Source of the DNA: Microbacteriaceae bacterium PS02344
Lineage (GTDB): Bacteria > Actinomycetota > Actinomycetes > Actinomycetales > Microbacteriaceae
Direction of reading: 5' to 3'
Assembly (NCBI GenBank): GCA_029959905.1
Contig: JASCNZ010000008.1
Coordinates: 16,786-80,785, forward strand
Length of the DNA: 64,000 bases
Part shown: positions 51,762 to 63,062 of the stretch, in pieces
Layout of the letters: every line of letters starts with the position of its first letter
How positions within the stretch are numbered: the first letter of the stretch is position 1
Notes under the pieces: model-generated
Seen by the model: the letters and a program-made list of their open reading frames with translations, nothing else
The model's database searches: none
What the model was told of the DNA's origin: nothing
Made by a program: the position numbers and the translations under genes

Positions 51762-53377
51762 ACGTTCACCCCCAGCGCCACGACCTGGTCGGCGATGTCG
51801 CGGGCCGAGCGGCGGTGCGAGACGAGGAGGACGGCGGCTCCGGCATCCGCCCGCTCACGCAGTGAACGCCACAACCGGGCCTCGGTCTCGGGGTCGAGGG
51901 CGCTCGACGGCTCGTCGAGGAGCAGCACCCGTCGGGGGTCGGCCGCGTGCCGGTGGAGTGCGCGCGCGACCGCGACCCGCTGGGCCTGTCCGCCCGAGAG
52001 ACCGCAGCCCTGCACGCCGAGTGCGAGGTCGGGGTCGAGGTCGGCGCAGGCCGCGGCGAGCGCCGCACGCACCGCTGCGTCGTCGGGCGCAGGGTCGCCG
52101 AGCGCGACGTTCTGCGCGATCGTGCCCTGCAGCAGGCCTGGGCGCTGACCGGCCCACGCGGTCCAGTCGGCCGGCGACAGCGTCCGCACGTCGAGGCCTC
52201 CGAACGCGGCCGTGCCCTCGAAGGGCACCGCGCCGCGCAGCGCGGCGAGCAGGCTGGTCTTGCCCGATCCGCTCGGTCCCTCGACCAGCGTGATCGTGCC
52301 GGGCTCTGCCGTGAACGAGACGGGCGGCAGATCGCGCACGCGCAGCCCGTCGACCACGAGGGCCCCTCGCCCCCGCTCAGGACCGGCACTCCCGAACGCG
52401 ACGTCTGGGGCCCGATCGGCCGTCGCCGGCCCCGCCGCCTCGTCGAGCACCGCGAAGATGTCCTCCGTCGCGGCGACTCCTTCGGCCGCGGCGTGGAACT
52501 GCACGCCCACCTGCCGGATCGGCAGGAACGCCTCGGGTGCGAGCAGCAGCACGAACAGTCCGATCTCGAGCGACAGGTCGCCCGACAGCAGCCGGAATCC
52601 CACCGCGACGGCGATCAGCGCCACCGCGAGCGAGGCGAGCAGTTCCATCGAGAACCCCGAGAGGAACGAGAACCGCAGCACCTTCATCGTCTCTCGGCGG
52701 TAGTCGTCGGAGGTCGCCTCGATCCGGTCGGCGGCGCGGCGTTCCCGCCCGAACAGCCGCAGCGTGGCGAGCCCCTGCACCGTGTCGGCGAAGCGGGCGG
52801 CGAGCTGCTGCAGCGTTTTCCACTGCCGCTGCTGCACGGTGCGGGTGGCGATGCCGATCAAGATGAGGAACAGCGGGATGAGGGGCAGCGTCACCGCGGC
52901 GATGAGGCCGCTCTCCCAGTCGAACCACCACATGACCGCCAGCAGAACCGGGGTCGCGATCGCGGTCATGACGAGCTGCGGGATGTAGCGGGCGAAATAC
53001 GAGTCGAGCGCCTCGAGGCCGTGCCCGGCGGTGATGGCGAGACCGGCCTGGTTGCGCTGCGCGAGCCACCCGGGGCCGAGCCGACCGACGGCACGGATCA
53101 GCGCGGCCCGCAGTTGCATGCCGGTCTTCGCCGCCGCGCGGGTACCCGCGGCGTCGGATGCCGCGATCAGCACGCCGCGCAGCAGCGCCACCAGCAGCAG
53201 CGCCACCAGCGACCCGGAGACGTCACGGCCGGCCAGCGCGCCGGTGACGGCATCCGTCAGCAGCCAGGCGAACGCGATGACGACGGCCGTCTGCACGACG
53301 CCGATCAGCGCGGATGCCGCGAGGAACACCCTCGCGGCACCCGCGTAGCGCAGCAGTCTCGGGTCGACGGGTTTCAC
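51758..53377 (-). CDS. cydD: Heterodimeric ABC exporter subunit CydD
   Basis: A 539-residue partner of CydC, with membrane helices then GPSGSGKTS, GLSGGQAQRVAVARAL and VLLLDEPSSALD. The GTG start overlaps the cydB stop (GTGA), showing that bd oxidase and its assembly exporter are one operon. The signature GCGLSGG has no missing residue. Confidence 0.92.
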   Translation of the reverse strand: MKPVDPRLLRYAGAARVFLAASALIGVVQTAVVIAFAWLLTDAVTGALAGRDVSGSLVALLLVALLRGVLIAASDAAGTRAAAKTGMQLRAALIRAVGRLGPGWLAQRNQAGLAITAGHGLEALDSYFARYIPQLVMTAIATPVLLAVMWWFDWESGLIAAVTLPLIPLFLILIGIATRTVQQRQWKTLQQLAARFADTVQGLATLRLFGRERRAADRIEATSDDYRRETMKVLRFSFLSGFSMELLASLAVALIAVAVGFRLLSGDLSLEIGLFVLLLAPEAFLPIRQVGVQFHAAAEGVAATEDIFAVLDEAAGPATADRAPDVAFGSAGPERGRGALVVDGLRVRDLPPVSFTAEPGTITLVEGPSGSGKTSLLAALRGAVPFEGTAAFGGLDVRTLSPADWTAWAGQRPGLLQGTIAQNVALGDPAPDDAAVRAALAAACADLDPDLALGVQGCGLSGGQAQRVAVARALHRHAADPRRVLLLDEPSSALDPETEARLWRSLRERADAGAAVLLVSHRRSARDIADQVVALGVNV

Positions 53378-54402
53378 GCGTGCGCCGGAGCCCCCTCGAT
53401 CGACCGGCGGGTGACGCGCTTGCGGAACACCCAGTAGGTCCACGCCTGGTAGGCCAGCACGAGCGGCATGGCGATCAGCGCGGTCCAGGTCATGATCTGA
53501 AGCGTATACGGCGTGCTCGAGGCGTTCGCGATCGTGAGGCTGTAGGCCGGGTCGATGGTCGACGGCATCACGTACGGGAAGAGCGCGGCGAAGAGCATCA
53601 CGACCGCGAGCATCACCGTGACCATGCCCGACACGAACGCCCAGCCGTCGCGCCGCACGAGCGAGAAGCCCACGGCGGCGATGAGGGCCACCGCGGCGAG
53701 CGCGCCGGCACCGAGCACGAGCCACAGCAGAGGCGCCTCGCGGTTCATCGCGATCACCGCGGTCCAGACGACCGTGCCGGCCGCGGCGAGGATCGTCGGT
53801 CCGGCGGCGAGCTTCGCCAACCGGTGCGCGTCTTCATGCACGGGGCCGTCGGTCTTGAGAGCGACGAACAGCACGCCGTGCAGGAAGAACAGCAGCAGCG
53901 TGGTGACGCCCACCAGCAGCGCGTACGGGTTGAGCAACGAGAAGAACCCGCCCACGTAGATGTGGTCGGCGTTCAGCGCGACGCCCTGCACGATGTTCCC
54001 GAACGCGACACCCCACAGCAGCGCGGGAACGACCGAGCCGATCACGATCATGCGGTCGAAGCCCTGCTTCCATTTGCGGCCCTCGCGCTGGTGGCGGTAC
54101 TCGAACGAGACGCCGCGCAGGATGAGCGCCAGCAGGATGAGCAGGAGCGGCAGGTAGAACCCGCTGAACAGCGTCGCGTACCACTCGGGGAACGACGCGA
54201 ACAGCACGGCGCCGGCGACGATGACCCAGGTCTCGTTGAGGTCCCAGACCGGGCCGATGGTGTTGATGACCTGCCGACGCGAGACGCCGTCCTTGCCGAG
54301 GAAGGGCAGCGACATGCCCACGCCGAAGTCGAACCCGTCGAGCACGAAGTAGCCGACGAAGAAGAAGGCGACGATGAAGAACCAGAGCGTTGCGAGATCC
54401 AT
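53374..54402 (-). CDS. cydB: Cytochrome bd ubiquinol/menaquinol oxidase subunit II
   Basis: A 342-residue membrane protein with the CydB opening (MDLATLWFFIVAFFF then GFDFGVGM) and WDLNETWVI. It stabilises haem and quinol binding of the bd oxidase with CydA. AAGGAG precedes the ATG at 54402. It is 14 bases after cydA. Confidence 0.95.
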   Translation of the reverse strand: MDLATLWFFIVAFFFVGYFVLDGFDFGVGMSLPFLGKDGVSRRQVINTIGPVWDLNETWVIVAGAVLFASFPEWYATLFSGFYLPLLLILLALILRGVSFEYRHQREGRKWKQGFDRMIVIGSVVPALLWGVAFGNIVQGVALNADHIYVGGFFSLLNPYALLVGVTTLLLFFLHGVLFVALKTDGPVHEDAHRLAKLAAGPTILAAAGTVVWTAVIAMNREAPLLWLVLGAGALAAVALIAAVGFSLVRRDGWAFVSGMVTVMLAVVMLFAALFPYVMPSTIDPAYSLTIANASSTPYTLQIMTWTALIAMPLVLAYQAWTYWVFRKRVTRRSIEGAPAHA

Positions 54403-54416
54403 GACGTGTCTCCTTC

Positions 54417-55832
54417 TCAGTACACGACCGACGGCAGCTGGGCCGTCTCCTCGTGCGGTTGCTCGGTGGTGTCGGGCCCCTTCTGCGCGGCCGTGACGAT
54501 GAGCCGGATCTCGACCACGGCAAGGGCGGCGTAGATCGCGGTGAAGGCGATGAGCGAGATGAGCACGTCGACCCCGTTCACGCCGGGTGAGACGCCGTCT
54601 CGGGTCGACATGAGCCCGAACACCAGCCACGGCTGACGGCCCATCTCGGTGAACACCCAGCCCATGATGTTGGCGAGCAGTGCGAGCGGGAACGACCAGA
54701 TCGCGAGCTTCCACATCCACGGCGCCGGCTCGCTCTTGGCGTTCTTGCGCGTGAGCCACAGACCCGCGACGGCGACGAGGGCGGCGGCCATGCCCAGGCC
54801 GATCATCCACCGGAACGCCCAGTACGTGACCCAGAGGATCGGCGCGAAGTCGGTGATGCCGGTGTCGGCGTAGGTGGTGAGGTACTCGGCGTTCAGGTCG
54901 TTGATGCCGTGCACGCAGGCGTCGAGCGAGTGGGTGGACAGCAGCGACAGCAGGTACGGCACACGGATCGAGAACAACTCGGAGCTGCCGTCGGGAGTGC
55001 CGAGCGTGAAGATGCTGAACGAGGCATCCGCCCCGCAGACGGTGTTGAACGTGGCTTCGGCGGCGGCCATCTTCATCGGCTGCGCGGCGTACATCGCGAG
55101 GCCCAACTGGTCACCCGTGAGCACGACGCCGGCGGTCGAGACGATCATCGCCCACAGACCGAACTTCAGCGAGATGCGCATCGTGTCGACGTGCTGGCCG
55201 CGGGCGAGGTGCCAGGCCGAGACCGAGATGATGACACCGGCGGCGAACATGAGCGCGCCGAAGATCGTGTGCGGGAAGGCGGCGAGCGCGACCGGGTTCG
55301 TCAGCAGCGCCCAGAAGTCGGTGAGCTCGGCGCGGTTCGTCTCGGGGTTGTAGACGTAGCCGACCGGGTTCTGCATGAACGCGTTGGCGGCGATGATGAA
55401 GTACGCCGAGAGGGTGCTGCCGATCGCGACGCACCAGATCGTCGCGAGGTGCAGCTTCTGCGGGAGCTTGTCCCAGCCGAAGATCCACAGGCCGATGAAA
55501 GTCGCCTCGAAGAAGAAGGCGAGCAGTCCCTCGAACGCGAGCGGGGCGCCGAACACGTCGCCGACGAAGCGCGAGTAGTCCGACCAGTTCATGCCGAACT
55601 GGAACTCCTGCACGATGCCGGTCACGACGCCCATGGCGAAGTTGATGAGGAAGATCTTGCCGAAGAAGCGCGTCAGGTGCAGGTACTGCACCTTCGCGGT
55701 GCGCACCCACGCGGTCTGGAAGATCGCCGCCACCAGCGCCATGCCGATCGTCAGGGGCACGAACAGGTAGTGGTAGACGGTCGTCAGACCGAACTGCCAT
55801 CGAGACAGGACCAGGGGGTCGAGCCATTCCAT
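54417..55832 (-). CDS. cydA: Cytochrome bd oxidase subunit I
   Basis: The 471-residue protein has the conserved RWQFGLTTVYHYLFVPLTIG start (read in parts) with the haem-ligand His, and GRQPWLVFG near the quinol site; the Q-loop is short, as in many actinobacteria. It reduces O2 to water and gives low-oxygen or stress respiration. The ATG at 55832 follows AGGAG. It is first of cydABDC, with a 90-base gap to the HTH gene upstream. Confidence 0.95.
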   Translation of the reverse strand: MEWLDPLVLSRWQFGLTTVYHYLFVPLTIGMALVAAIFQTAWVRTAKVQYLHLTRFFGKIFLINFAMGVVTGIVQEFQFGMNWSDYSRFVGDVFGAPLAFEGLLAFFFEATFIGLWIFGWDKLPQKLHLATIWCVAIGSTLSAYFIIAANAFMQNPVGYVYNPETNRAELTDFWALLTNPVALAAFPHTIFGALMFAAGVIISVSAWHLARGQHVDTMRISLKFGLWAMIVSTAGVVLTGDQLGLAMYAAQPMKMAAAEATFNTVCGADASFSIFTLGTPDGSSELFSIRVPYLLSLLSTHSLDACVHGINDLNAEYLTTYADTGITDFAPILWVTYWAFRWMIGLGMAAALVAVAGLWLTRKNAKSEPAPWMWKLAIWSFPLALLANIMGWVFTEMGRQPWLVFGLMSTRDGVSPGVNGVDVLISLIAFTAIYAALAVVEIRLIVTAAQKGPDTTEQPHEETAQLPSVVY

Positions 55833-55922
55833 GGAGCACTCCTCTTTCTCAACCTGCTGCCACGCTAATGAGAGGCCTGTCGGCGCCATCGGGTCGCAGG
55901 CCGTGAATAACGCGGATGCCGT

Positions 55923-56549
55923 CTACGCGGCGGCCATCGCCGCCAGACGCAGCTGCACGGTGCAGTCCTCCGGGAGGGACGACGCGCGCACGGCCTCGGC
56001 GGAGAGCGGCCCGCCGGCTTCGGCGAGCACCCCCTGCATGAGGCCGAGGTGCACGTTGCAGAGCATCGGGCGGTCTTCCGCGCGGCCCGCGGCGTGCGGG
56101 CACGGGCTGAGGTCGACGGTCAGCTGCTCGTCGTCGACGACGGGCTCGAAGCCGCTCTCCTCCAGGTGTTCGATCAGGGCGTCCAGTTGGTAGGTGGCGT
56201 CGCGTCCGAGGGCGGACGCCGTGGCCGGCAGCACTCGGCGCAGCAGGTCGCCGCGGCGGGCGGCGGCCGTGACCTTGTCGCGGGCGATGGGGCTCGAGGC
56301 GTCGCCCCTGCCGGTCGCCGCGCTGTAGAGCGTGCGGGGGCGGCCGCGGGTGGTGCGGTGCTCGGTGGCGGCGATGACATAGCCACCCTCGATGAGGCGC
56401 TGCAAGTGCTCGCGCACCGTGTTGGGGTGCAGGCCGGTGGCCTCGCACAGTTCGCCGATGGTGCGCTGCGCACGCGTCTGCACGAGGTGCAGGAGCTGCA
56501 CTCGTGAGTACGTGGAGATCGGCCCGCAGACGGGCCCGGCGCTGGCCAT
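55923..56549 (-). CDS. HTH regulator with Cys-rich C-terminus, likely regulator of cyd
   Basis: The 208-residue protein has a winged HTH (RTIGELCEATGLHPNTVREHLQ then GGYVIAATEH) like ArsR/DeoR or SufR-type proteins. A C-terminal ligand set follows: C150, C164, H167 and C196 (SPCPHAAG; MLCNVHLG; EDCTVQL). This is similar to Fe-S-binding HTH regulators, although the exact spacing was not matched. It lies just upstream of cydA on the same strand, so sensing of redox or iron for bd oxidase control is a sensible inference. Confidence 0.75.
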   Translation of the reverse strand: MASAGPVCGPISTYSRVQLLHLVQTRAQRTIGELCEATGLHPNTVREHLQRLIEGGYVIAATEHRTTRGRPRTLYSAATGRGDASSPIARDKVTAAARRGDLLRRVLPATASALGRDATYQLDALIEHLEESGFEPVVDDEQLTVDLSPCPHAAGRAEDRPMLCNVHLGLMQGVLAEAGGPLSAEAVRASSLPEDCTVQLRLAAMAAA

Positions 56550-56708
56550 GACTCCAGTATGGCTCCGCCCCGGGGGTGCCCGACGCCGTTCGGCCGTGAA
56601 AAACCCCCGTCGGCGATAGGAGTGTCGGATGCCCGCGATAGCGGGCGTGCATGGGGGCCTCGCGGGCGGTCGGCCGGCGGTGTCGGATGCCCCGGCTAGC
56701 CTTGCTCC

Positions 56709-58073
56709 ATGGCTACTCGTCGTCCCGCCCCGCCCGCCTACGTGTGCACCGAGTGCGGGTGGACCACGGCGAAGTGGGTCGGCCGCTGCGCGGAGTGCCA
56801 GCAATGGGGCACCGTGCAGGAGCAGGCGACGAAGACCGGCATCGTGCAGCGCGTGAGCGCGCTGCCCCCGTCGGCCGATCGCGCCGCCCGCCCGATCACG
56901 CAGATCACCACGACCGACGCACCGCGTCGTACGAGCGGCGTCGGCGAGTTCGACCGCGTGCTCGGCGGAGGCATCGTGCCGGGAGCGGCGATCCTGCTCA
57001 GCGGCGAGCCGGGGGTCGGCAAGTCGACCCTGCTCCTCGAGGTGGCCGCGAAGGCCGCCCACGCCGGGCGGCGCGTGCTGTATGCGAGCGCCGAGGAGTC
57101 CCCGGCGCAGGTGCGGCTGCGGGCCGAGCGCACCAACGCGTTGCACGACGAGCTGTATCTCGCGAGCGAGACCGACCTCGCCACGATCCTGGGTCATATC
57201 GACGAGGTGAAGCCGCAACTCGTGATCGTCGACTCGGTGCAGACTGTGTCGTCCGGCCTCATCGACGGCGCCGCAGGGCAGCCGAGCCAGGTGCGAGAGG
57301 TCGCCGCGACGCTCATCCGCATCGCGAAAGAGCGTGATCTGCCGATCATCATCGTGGGCCACGTCACGAAAGACGGTCAGGTCGCGGGGCCCCGGGTGCT
57401 CGAGCACCTCGTCGACGTCGTGTGCCACTTCGAGGGCGACCGTCAGACCGCGCTGCGCTTCGTGCGGGCGCTCAAGAACCGTTTCGGTCCGACAGACGAG
57501 GTCGGATGCTTCGAGATGACCGGAGACGGCATCGCCGAGGTGCCCGACCCCTCCGGTCTGTTCCTCTCGCAGGGCACGACCGAGCCGGGAACGTGCGTCG
57601 CGATCTCACTCGAGGGGCGCCGTGCGCTGCCGGTCGAGGTGCAGGCGCTGACCGTGCCCACCCAGGCGCCGAACCCCCGGCGCATCGTTCACGGCGTCGA
57701 TGCCTCCCGCGTCGCGATGGTGCTCGCCATCCTCGAGCGCCGGGCCGGTGTGCCCACCGGGTCGCTCGACGTGTACGTCTCGACCGTGGGTGGGGTGCGG
57801 TTCACCGAGCCCGCCGCCGACCTCGCGATCGCGATCGCCATCGCCGGGTCTATCCGGCAGTTCTCGGTGCCGCGCACGTTGGCCGTGGTGGGAGAACTGA
57901 GCCTCGCCGGCGAGATCCGCCCGGTGACGCAGGCCGCGCAACGGCGATCCGAGGCCTCACGTCTGGGCTACGAGCACGTGGTCGACGACCGCTCGAAGAC
58001 GCTCCGCGCCGCGCTCGGCGACGTCAAGGCACGCAGCGGTGAGCGCGAGGTCCGCGGCGTCCCGCCGTTCTGA
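56709..58073 (+). CDS. radA: DNA repair protein RadA
   Basis: The 454-residue protein has the zinc finger (C13, C16, C27, C30), Walker A GEPGVGKST at about 99-107, the RadA-specific KNRFGPTDEVG and a C-terminal Lon-like domain. It is a RecA-like branch-migration helicase for recombination. It is convergent with the SseB-like gene. Confidence 0.95.
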   Translation: MATRRPAPPAYVCTECGWTTAKWVGRCAECQQWGTVQEQATKTGIVQRVSALPPSADRAARPITQITTTDAPRRTSGVGEFDRVLGGGIVPGAAILLSGEPGVGKSTLLLEVAAKAAHAGRRVLYASAEESPAQVRLRAERTNALHDELYLASETDLATILGHIDEVKPQLVIVDSVQTVSSGLIDGAAGQPSQVREVAATLIRIAKERDLPIIIVGHVTKDGQVAGPRVLEHLVDVVCHFEGDRQTALRFVRALKNRFGPTDEVGCFEMTGDGIAEVPDPSGLFLSQGTTEPGTCVAISLEGRRALPVEVQALTVPTQAPNPRRIVHGVDASRVAMVLAILERRAGVPTGSLDVYVSTVGGVRFTEPAADLAIAIAIAGSIRQFSVPRTLAVVGELSLAGEIRPVTQAAQRRSEASRLGYEHVVDDRSKTLRAALGDVKARSGEREVRGVPPF

Positions 58074-58134
58074 GCCCCACCCGAGCATCCGCACTCCCGA
58101 GCATCCGCACTCCCGAGCATCCGCCGCGCGTTCT

Positions 58135-58196
58135 CGCAGATCTGCAGAATGTCTCAGCGGAATCCCCACTTCCCTGCGAGATCATGCAGATCTGCG
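58135..58196. repeat. Large inverted repeat, terminator-like
   Basis: Perfect 12-bp arms (CGCAGATCTGCA at 58135-58146 and TGCAGATCTGCG at 58185-58196) flank 38 bases with a smaller partial inner pairing (TCTC...GAGA). It lies between convergent radA and the SseB-like gene. Preceded by copies of the CCGAGCATCCGCACTC direct repeat at 58080-58120. Confidence 0.7.
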
Positions 58197-58203
58197 AAAT
58201 AGT

Positions 58204-58252
58204 GCGGGACGCGGGACGCGGGATGCGGGACGCGGGATGCGGGATGCGGGCC
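58204..58252. repeat. Seven tandem 7-bp units (GCGGGAC/T)
   Basis: Seven head-to-tail heptamers, GCGGGAC or GCGGGAT with a final GCGGGCC, fill 49 bases at the 3' side of the SseB-like gene. Copy number could vary between strains. Confidence 0.9.
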
Positions 58253-58268
58253 AGGGCCGACCCCGGAG

Positions 58269-58670
58269 TCAGGCCTCCAGCGCCTTGAGGATCTCCTGCG
58301 GCGAGGCCTGCATCGGGTGCGGGCCGGCGATGTCGAGGAACACCGTGGTGATCGGATGCGCGCCGAGGAAGCTGCGCAGCCACTCGGCGGTGTAGATCCC
58401 GACGCCGGGCGGGAGGTTAGCGGGCTTGTTCTTCGCGTCGCTGAAGAGCAGGAGGGCGAGGTCGCCCGAGTTCGGGTCGCGATAGGTCCACACCTCGCCC
58501 GTGTCGAGCGGGTTGTCGCGCGCCCCCGGCTTGACGAGCGGAACGACGGTGGTGCCGTTGCGCAGAGCGAGGGCGACGGCGGCGACGTCCTGCTTCTCGA
58601 GGGCCAGAGCGAGGGCCTCCGAGCGGAAGTCCTCGGGGGCCGGTTTCTTCTTCGCCTTCTTCGCTGCCAT
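58269..58670 (-). CDS. SseB-domain protein
   Basis: A 133-residue protein with a basic head (MAAKKAKKKPAP) and an SseB N-terminal-like domain (GTTVVPLVKPGA; LLLFSDAKN; GVGIYTAEWLR). These are small proteins of unknown role in actinobacteria. The gene is alone between two repeat-rich gaps. Confidence 0.75.
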   Translation of the reverse strand: MAAKKAKKKPAPEDFRSEALALALEKQDVAAVALALRNGTTVVPLVKPGARDNPLDTGEVWTYRDPNSGDLALLLFSDAKNKPANLPPGVGIYTAEWLRSFLGAHPITTVFLDIAGPHPMQASPQEILKALEA

Positions 58671-58994
58671 GTCTCCAGCCTAGAGCGGCGGGACCTGACC
58701 GCGCCCGCGCAGGGGAGAGACGAATAGGGGCCCTCTCGAGTCATCCATTGGGGACTGGGGTACTCGAGAGGGCCCTCGGGTTCTCGGGCGGCGGATGTCG
58801 AAGCGCTGGGGACGCTGTAGCTCGACGCCACTGGGGATGGCATGATCGCCGCTCTATCGGAGAACCGATATCAATGGTATCCCAAAGACCCCGCCGTGTC
58901 AGCCGATCCTGAAGACTCTGCGCTTTTCGTCGGGCCGACCCCGGGATCACGCGGAACGAGTTGCTCGACCCTCCCCGCTCTTCCGGATCAGTCC
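58671..58994. other. Structured intergenic stretch with hairpins
   Basis: No gene is convincing here. 58728-58741 pairs perfectly with 58762-58775 (14 bp) around a 20-base loop. 58855-58870 is a TATCGG-AGAA-CCGATA palindrome, and GATA...TATC follows at 58867-58880. A 5' region, operator or small RNA are all possible. Confidence 0.5.
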
Positions 58995-59666
58995 TCAGAA
59001 CAGCAGGATCTGCTTCGTCGTGGCGCTGGGGAAACCGCCGATCGACACCCCCACGTGGTACGAGGCCCCACCGGCGGGGGCACGCTGGCGGTTCTCCTCG
59101 GCGCAGGTGTCGACGCTCGACCGCGTGCGATCCCACACCACCGGCTCCTTGCTCGTGACCGTCGTGCCGGCCGCGAGCGTCGCAATCATGCTGCTCGGAT
59201 TCTCCTGGCAGTCGGTCGACCGCCACCACACATCGGTGCCGCTCGAGATCGTGAACGACTGCAGCGAGGAACCGACGTCGAGCGTGCAGTCCGCTCCCCC
59301 GATGTTTGTGAGCGAGATCGACAGCTTCGGCAGCTCGCCCTCGGCGTAGCTCTCGGCATCCGTCACCGCGGTCACCTCGAGATCCTTCGCCTGGCAGGCC
59401 ACCACGCCCGGCTCCTCGGGCGGGGGCTCCGTCTCGGTGACGGTCGGCGACGCATCTGGAGACGCATCGGGCGAGGCATCCGGCGACGCGCTCGGCGTGT
59501 TCGAGGCGGTCGGCGACGGTGAGGGCGTGCCCTCCGACGCCTGCGAGGCCCACGGCTGAGCCACGAGCAGCCACACCCCGACCCCGATCGCGGCGAGCAC
59601 CACGATGAGGGCGCTCAACACGACGAGACGCCGTCGACGGTAGACGGCTGCGGACTGGCGGGGCAT
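58995..59666 (-). CDS. Membrane-anchored extracellular protein with PDAS repeats
   Basis: The 223-residue protein has a basic start, one membrane helix at about 14-36, a Ser/Pro/Ala-rich stalk with repeated PDAS, then an extracellular domain with four or more cysteines (including VVACQAKD, GGADCTLD, STDCQEN, DTCAEEN), similar in feel to DUF4232. No enzyme motif. It may bind a ligand or wall polymer. Confidence 0.75.
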   Translation of the reverse strand: MPRQSAAVYRRRRLVVLSALIVVLAAIGVGVWLLVAQPWASQASEGTPSPSPTASNTPSASPDASPDASPDASPTVTETEPPPEEPGVVACQAKDLEVTAVTDAESYAEGELPKLSISLTNIGGADCTLDVGSSLQSFTISSGTDVWWRSTDCQENPSSMIATLAAGTTVTSKEPVVWDRTRSSVDTCAEENRQRAPAGGASYHVGVSIGGFPSATTKQILLF

Positions 59667-59675
59667 GAGTAAAGG

Positions 59676-60179
59676 CTAGTTCAGGCTCTTGAGCATCCGC
59701 GTGTTGCCGAGCGTGTTCGGCTTGACGTGCGCGAGGTCGAGGAACTCCTCGACACCCGCGTCGCCACTGCGCAGCAGCTGCGAGTACACGTCGGGGTCGA
59801 CCACCTGCTCGCCGATGGGCGTATAGCCACGGCGGCCGAAGAAGTCGACCTCGAAGGTCAGGCAGAACAGTCGCGAGAGTCCGAGCGCGAGCGCGTTCTG
59901 TTCGAGACGGTCGACGATCGCACGTCCCACCCCGCGGTGCAGCCACGACTCGTCGACGAGCAGCGTGCGCACCTCGCCGAGGTCCTCCCAGATCACGTGG
60001 AGCGCACCGCATCCGATGAGTTCGCCGTCGGCCTCGGCCACCACGAACTCCTGCACCGAGCCGTAGAGCACGGCGAGGTCCTTGCCCAGCAGAATGCGCT
60101 TCTCGACCATCGGCTGCAGCAGGGCGCGGATGCCGGTGACGTCGGCACTGCGGGCCGGTCGCACGATGTAGTCGTTCAC
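59676..60179 (-). CDS. argA: Amino-acid N-acetyltransferase (ArgA-like GNAT)
   Basis: A 167-residue GNAT enzyme starting at GTG 60179. The blocks ARSADVTGIRALLQPMVEKRILLGKD (read in parts), VRTLLVDESWLHRGVGRAIVD (acetyl-CoA loop) and FFGRRGYTPI match the short actinobacterial N-acetylglutamate synthases such as M. tuberculosis Rv2747. It makes N-acetylglutamate from acetyl-CoA and glutamate, the first step of arginine synthesis. It is adjacent to clpC as in other Microbacteriaceae-like layouts. Confidence 0.85.
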   Translation of the reverse strand: MNDYIVRPARSADVTGIRALLQPMVEKRILLGKDLAVLYGSVQEFVVAEADGELIGCGALHVIWEDLGEVRTLLVDESWLHRGVGRAIVDRLEQNALALGLSRLFCLTFEVDFFGRRGYTPIGEQVVDPDVYSQLLRSGDAGVEEFLDLAHVKPNTLGNTRMLKSLN

Positions 60180-60259
60180 CCGTCCAGCCTAGAACCGCCG
60201 CCTCCGCGGAACCTGACCCCCCGCCCCGCCGACGCGCGGGAGCAGGCGCGGGGACGCGA

Positions 60260-60289
60260 AAGGGGCGGATGCCGAAGCATCCGCCCCTT
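60260..60289 (-). terminator. Terminator of clpC with UUCG loop
   Basis: Perfect 13-bp stem (60260-60272 with 60277-60289) with a TTCG tetraloop on the minus strand and TTT after the stem. It lies just after the clpC stop at 60307. Confidence 0.9.
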
Positions 60290-60306
60290 CCGGGATCAGC
60301 GTGACG

Positions 60307-62829
<2,523 letters not shown>

Positions 62830-62993
62830 GTTGACTCCTTGATTCGCACGGTCCCCGGGTGAGTGCCACACGGGTGCGAAGCGCTTGTACATCGAGAGTA
62901 ACGACCGCGGATGCCGTGTATGCCCGTGTTCGCCGTGGGCATACCGCCGCCCTTTCGGCCAGGCGGATCGCGGCGTCGCCCACACATCCGGGG

Positions 62994-63037
62994 TTGACGC
63001 GCATATCGGAAGTCGATAACTTAACGGAAGTCGATAA
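62994..63037 (+). promoter_or_regulatory. Promoter with direct-repeat operator for DUF2975/XRE genes
   Basis: TTGACG (62994-62999) and TAACTT (63017-63022) are 17 nt apart. GGAAGTCGATAA occurs twice (63008-63019 and 63026-63037) at 18-bp spacing, overlapping the -10. AAGGAG precedes the next ATG. The repeats probably bind the XRE protein encoded downstream. Confidence 0.75.
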
Positions 63038-63062
63038 TAACGATCAACGATAAGGAGTCGAC

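Noticed and set aside
58154..58843. Minus frame that joins the hairpin region to the SseB-like gene in another frame
   Set aside because: It overlaps the supported SseB-like gene out of frame and has a Pro/Ser-rich low-complexity start; a short leader peptide cannot be excluded but is not supported.
62830..62993. ClgR-type operator upstream of clpC
   Set aside because: GTTCGCCGTGGGC and AAGCGCTT were seen, but neither gives a convincing TTCGC-N-GCGAA palindrome.
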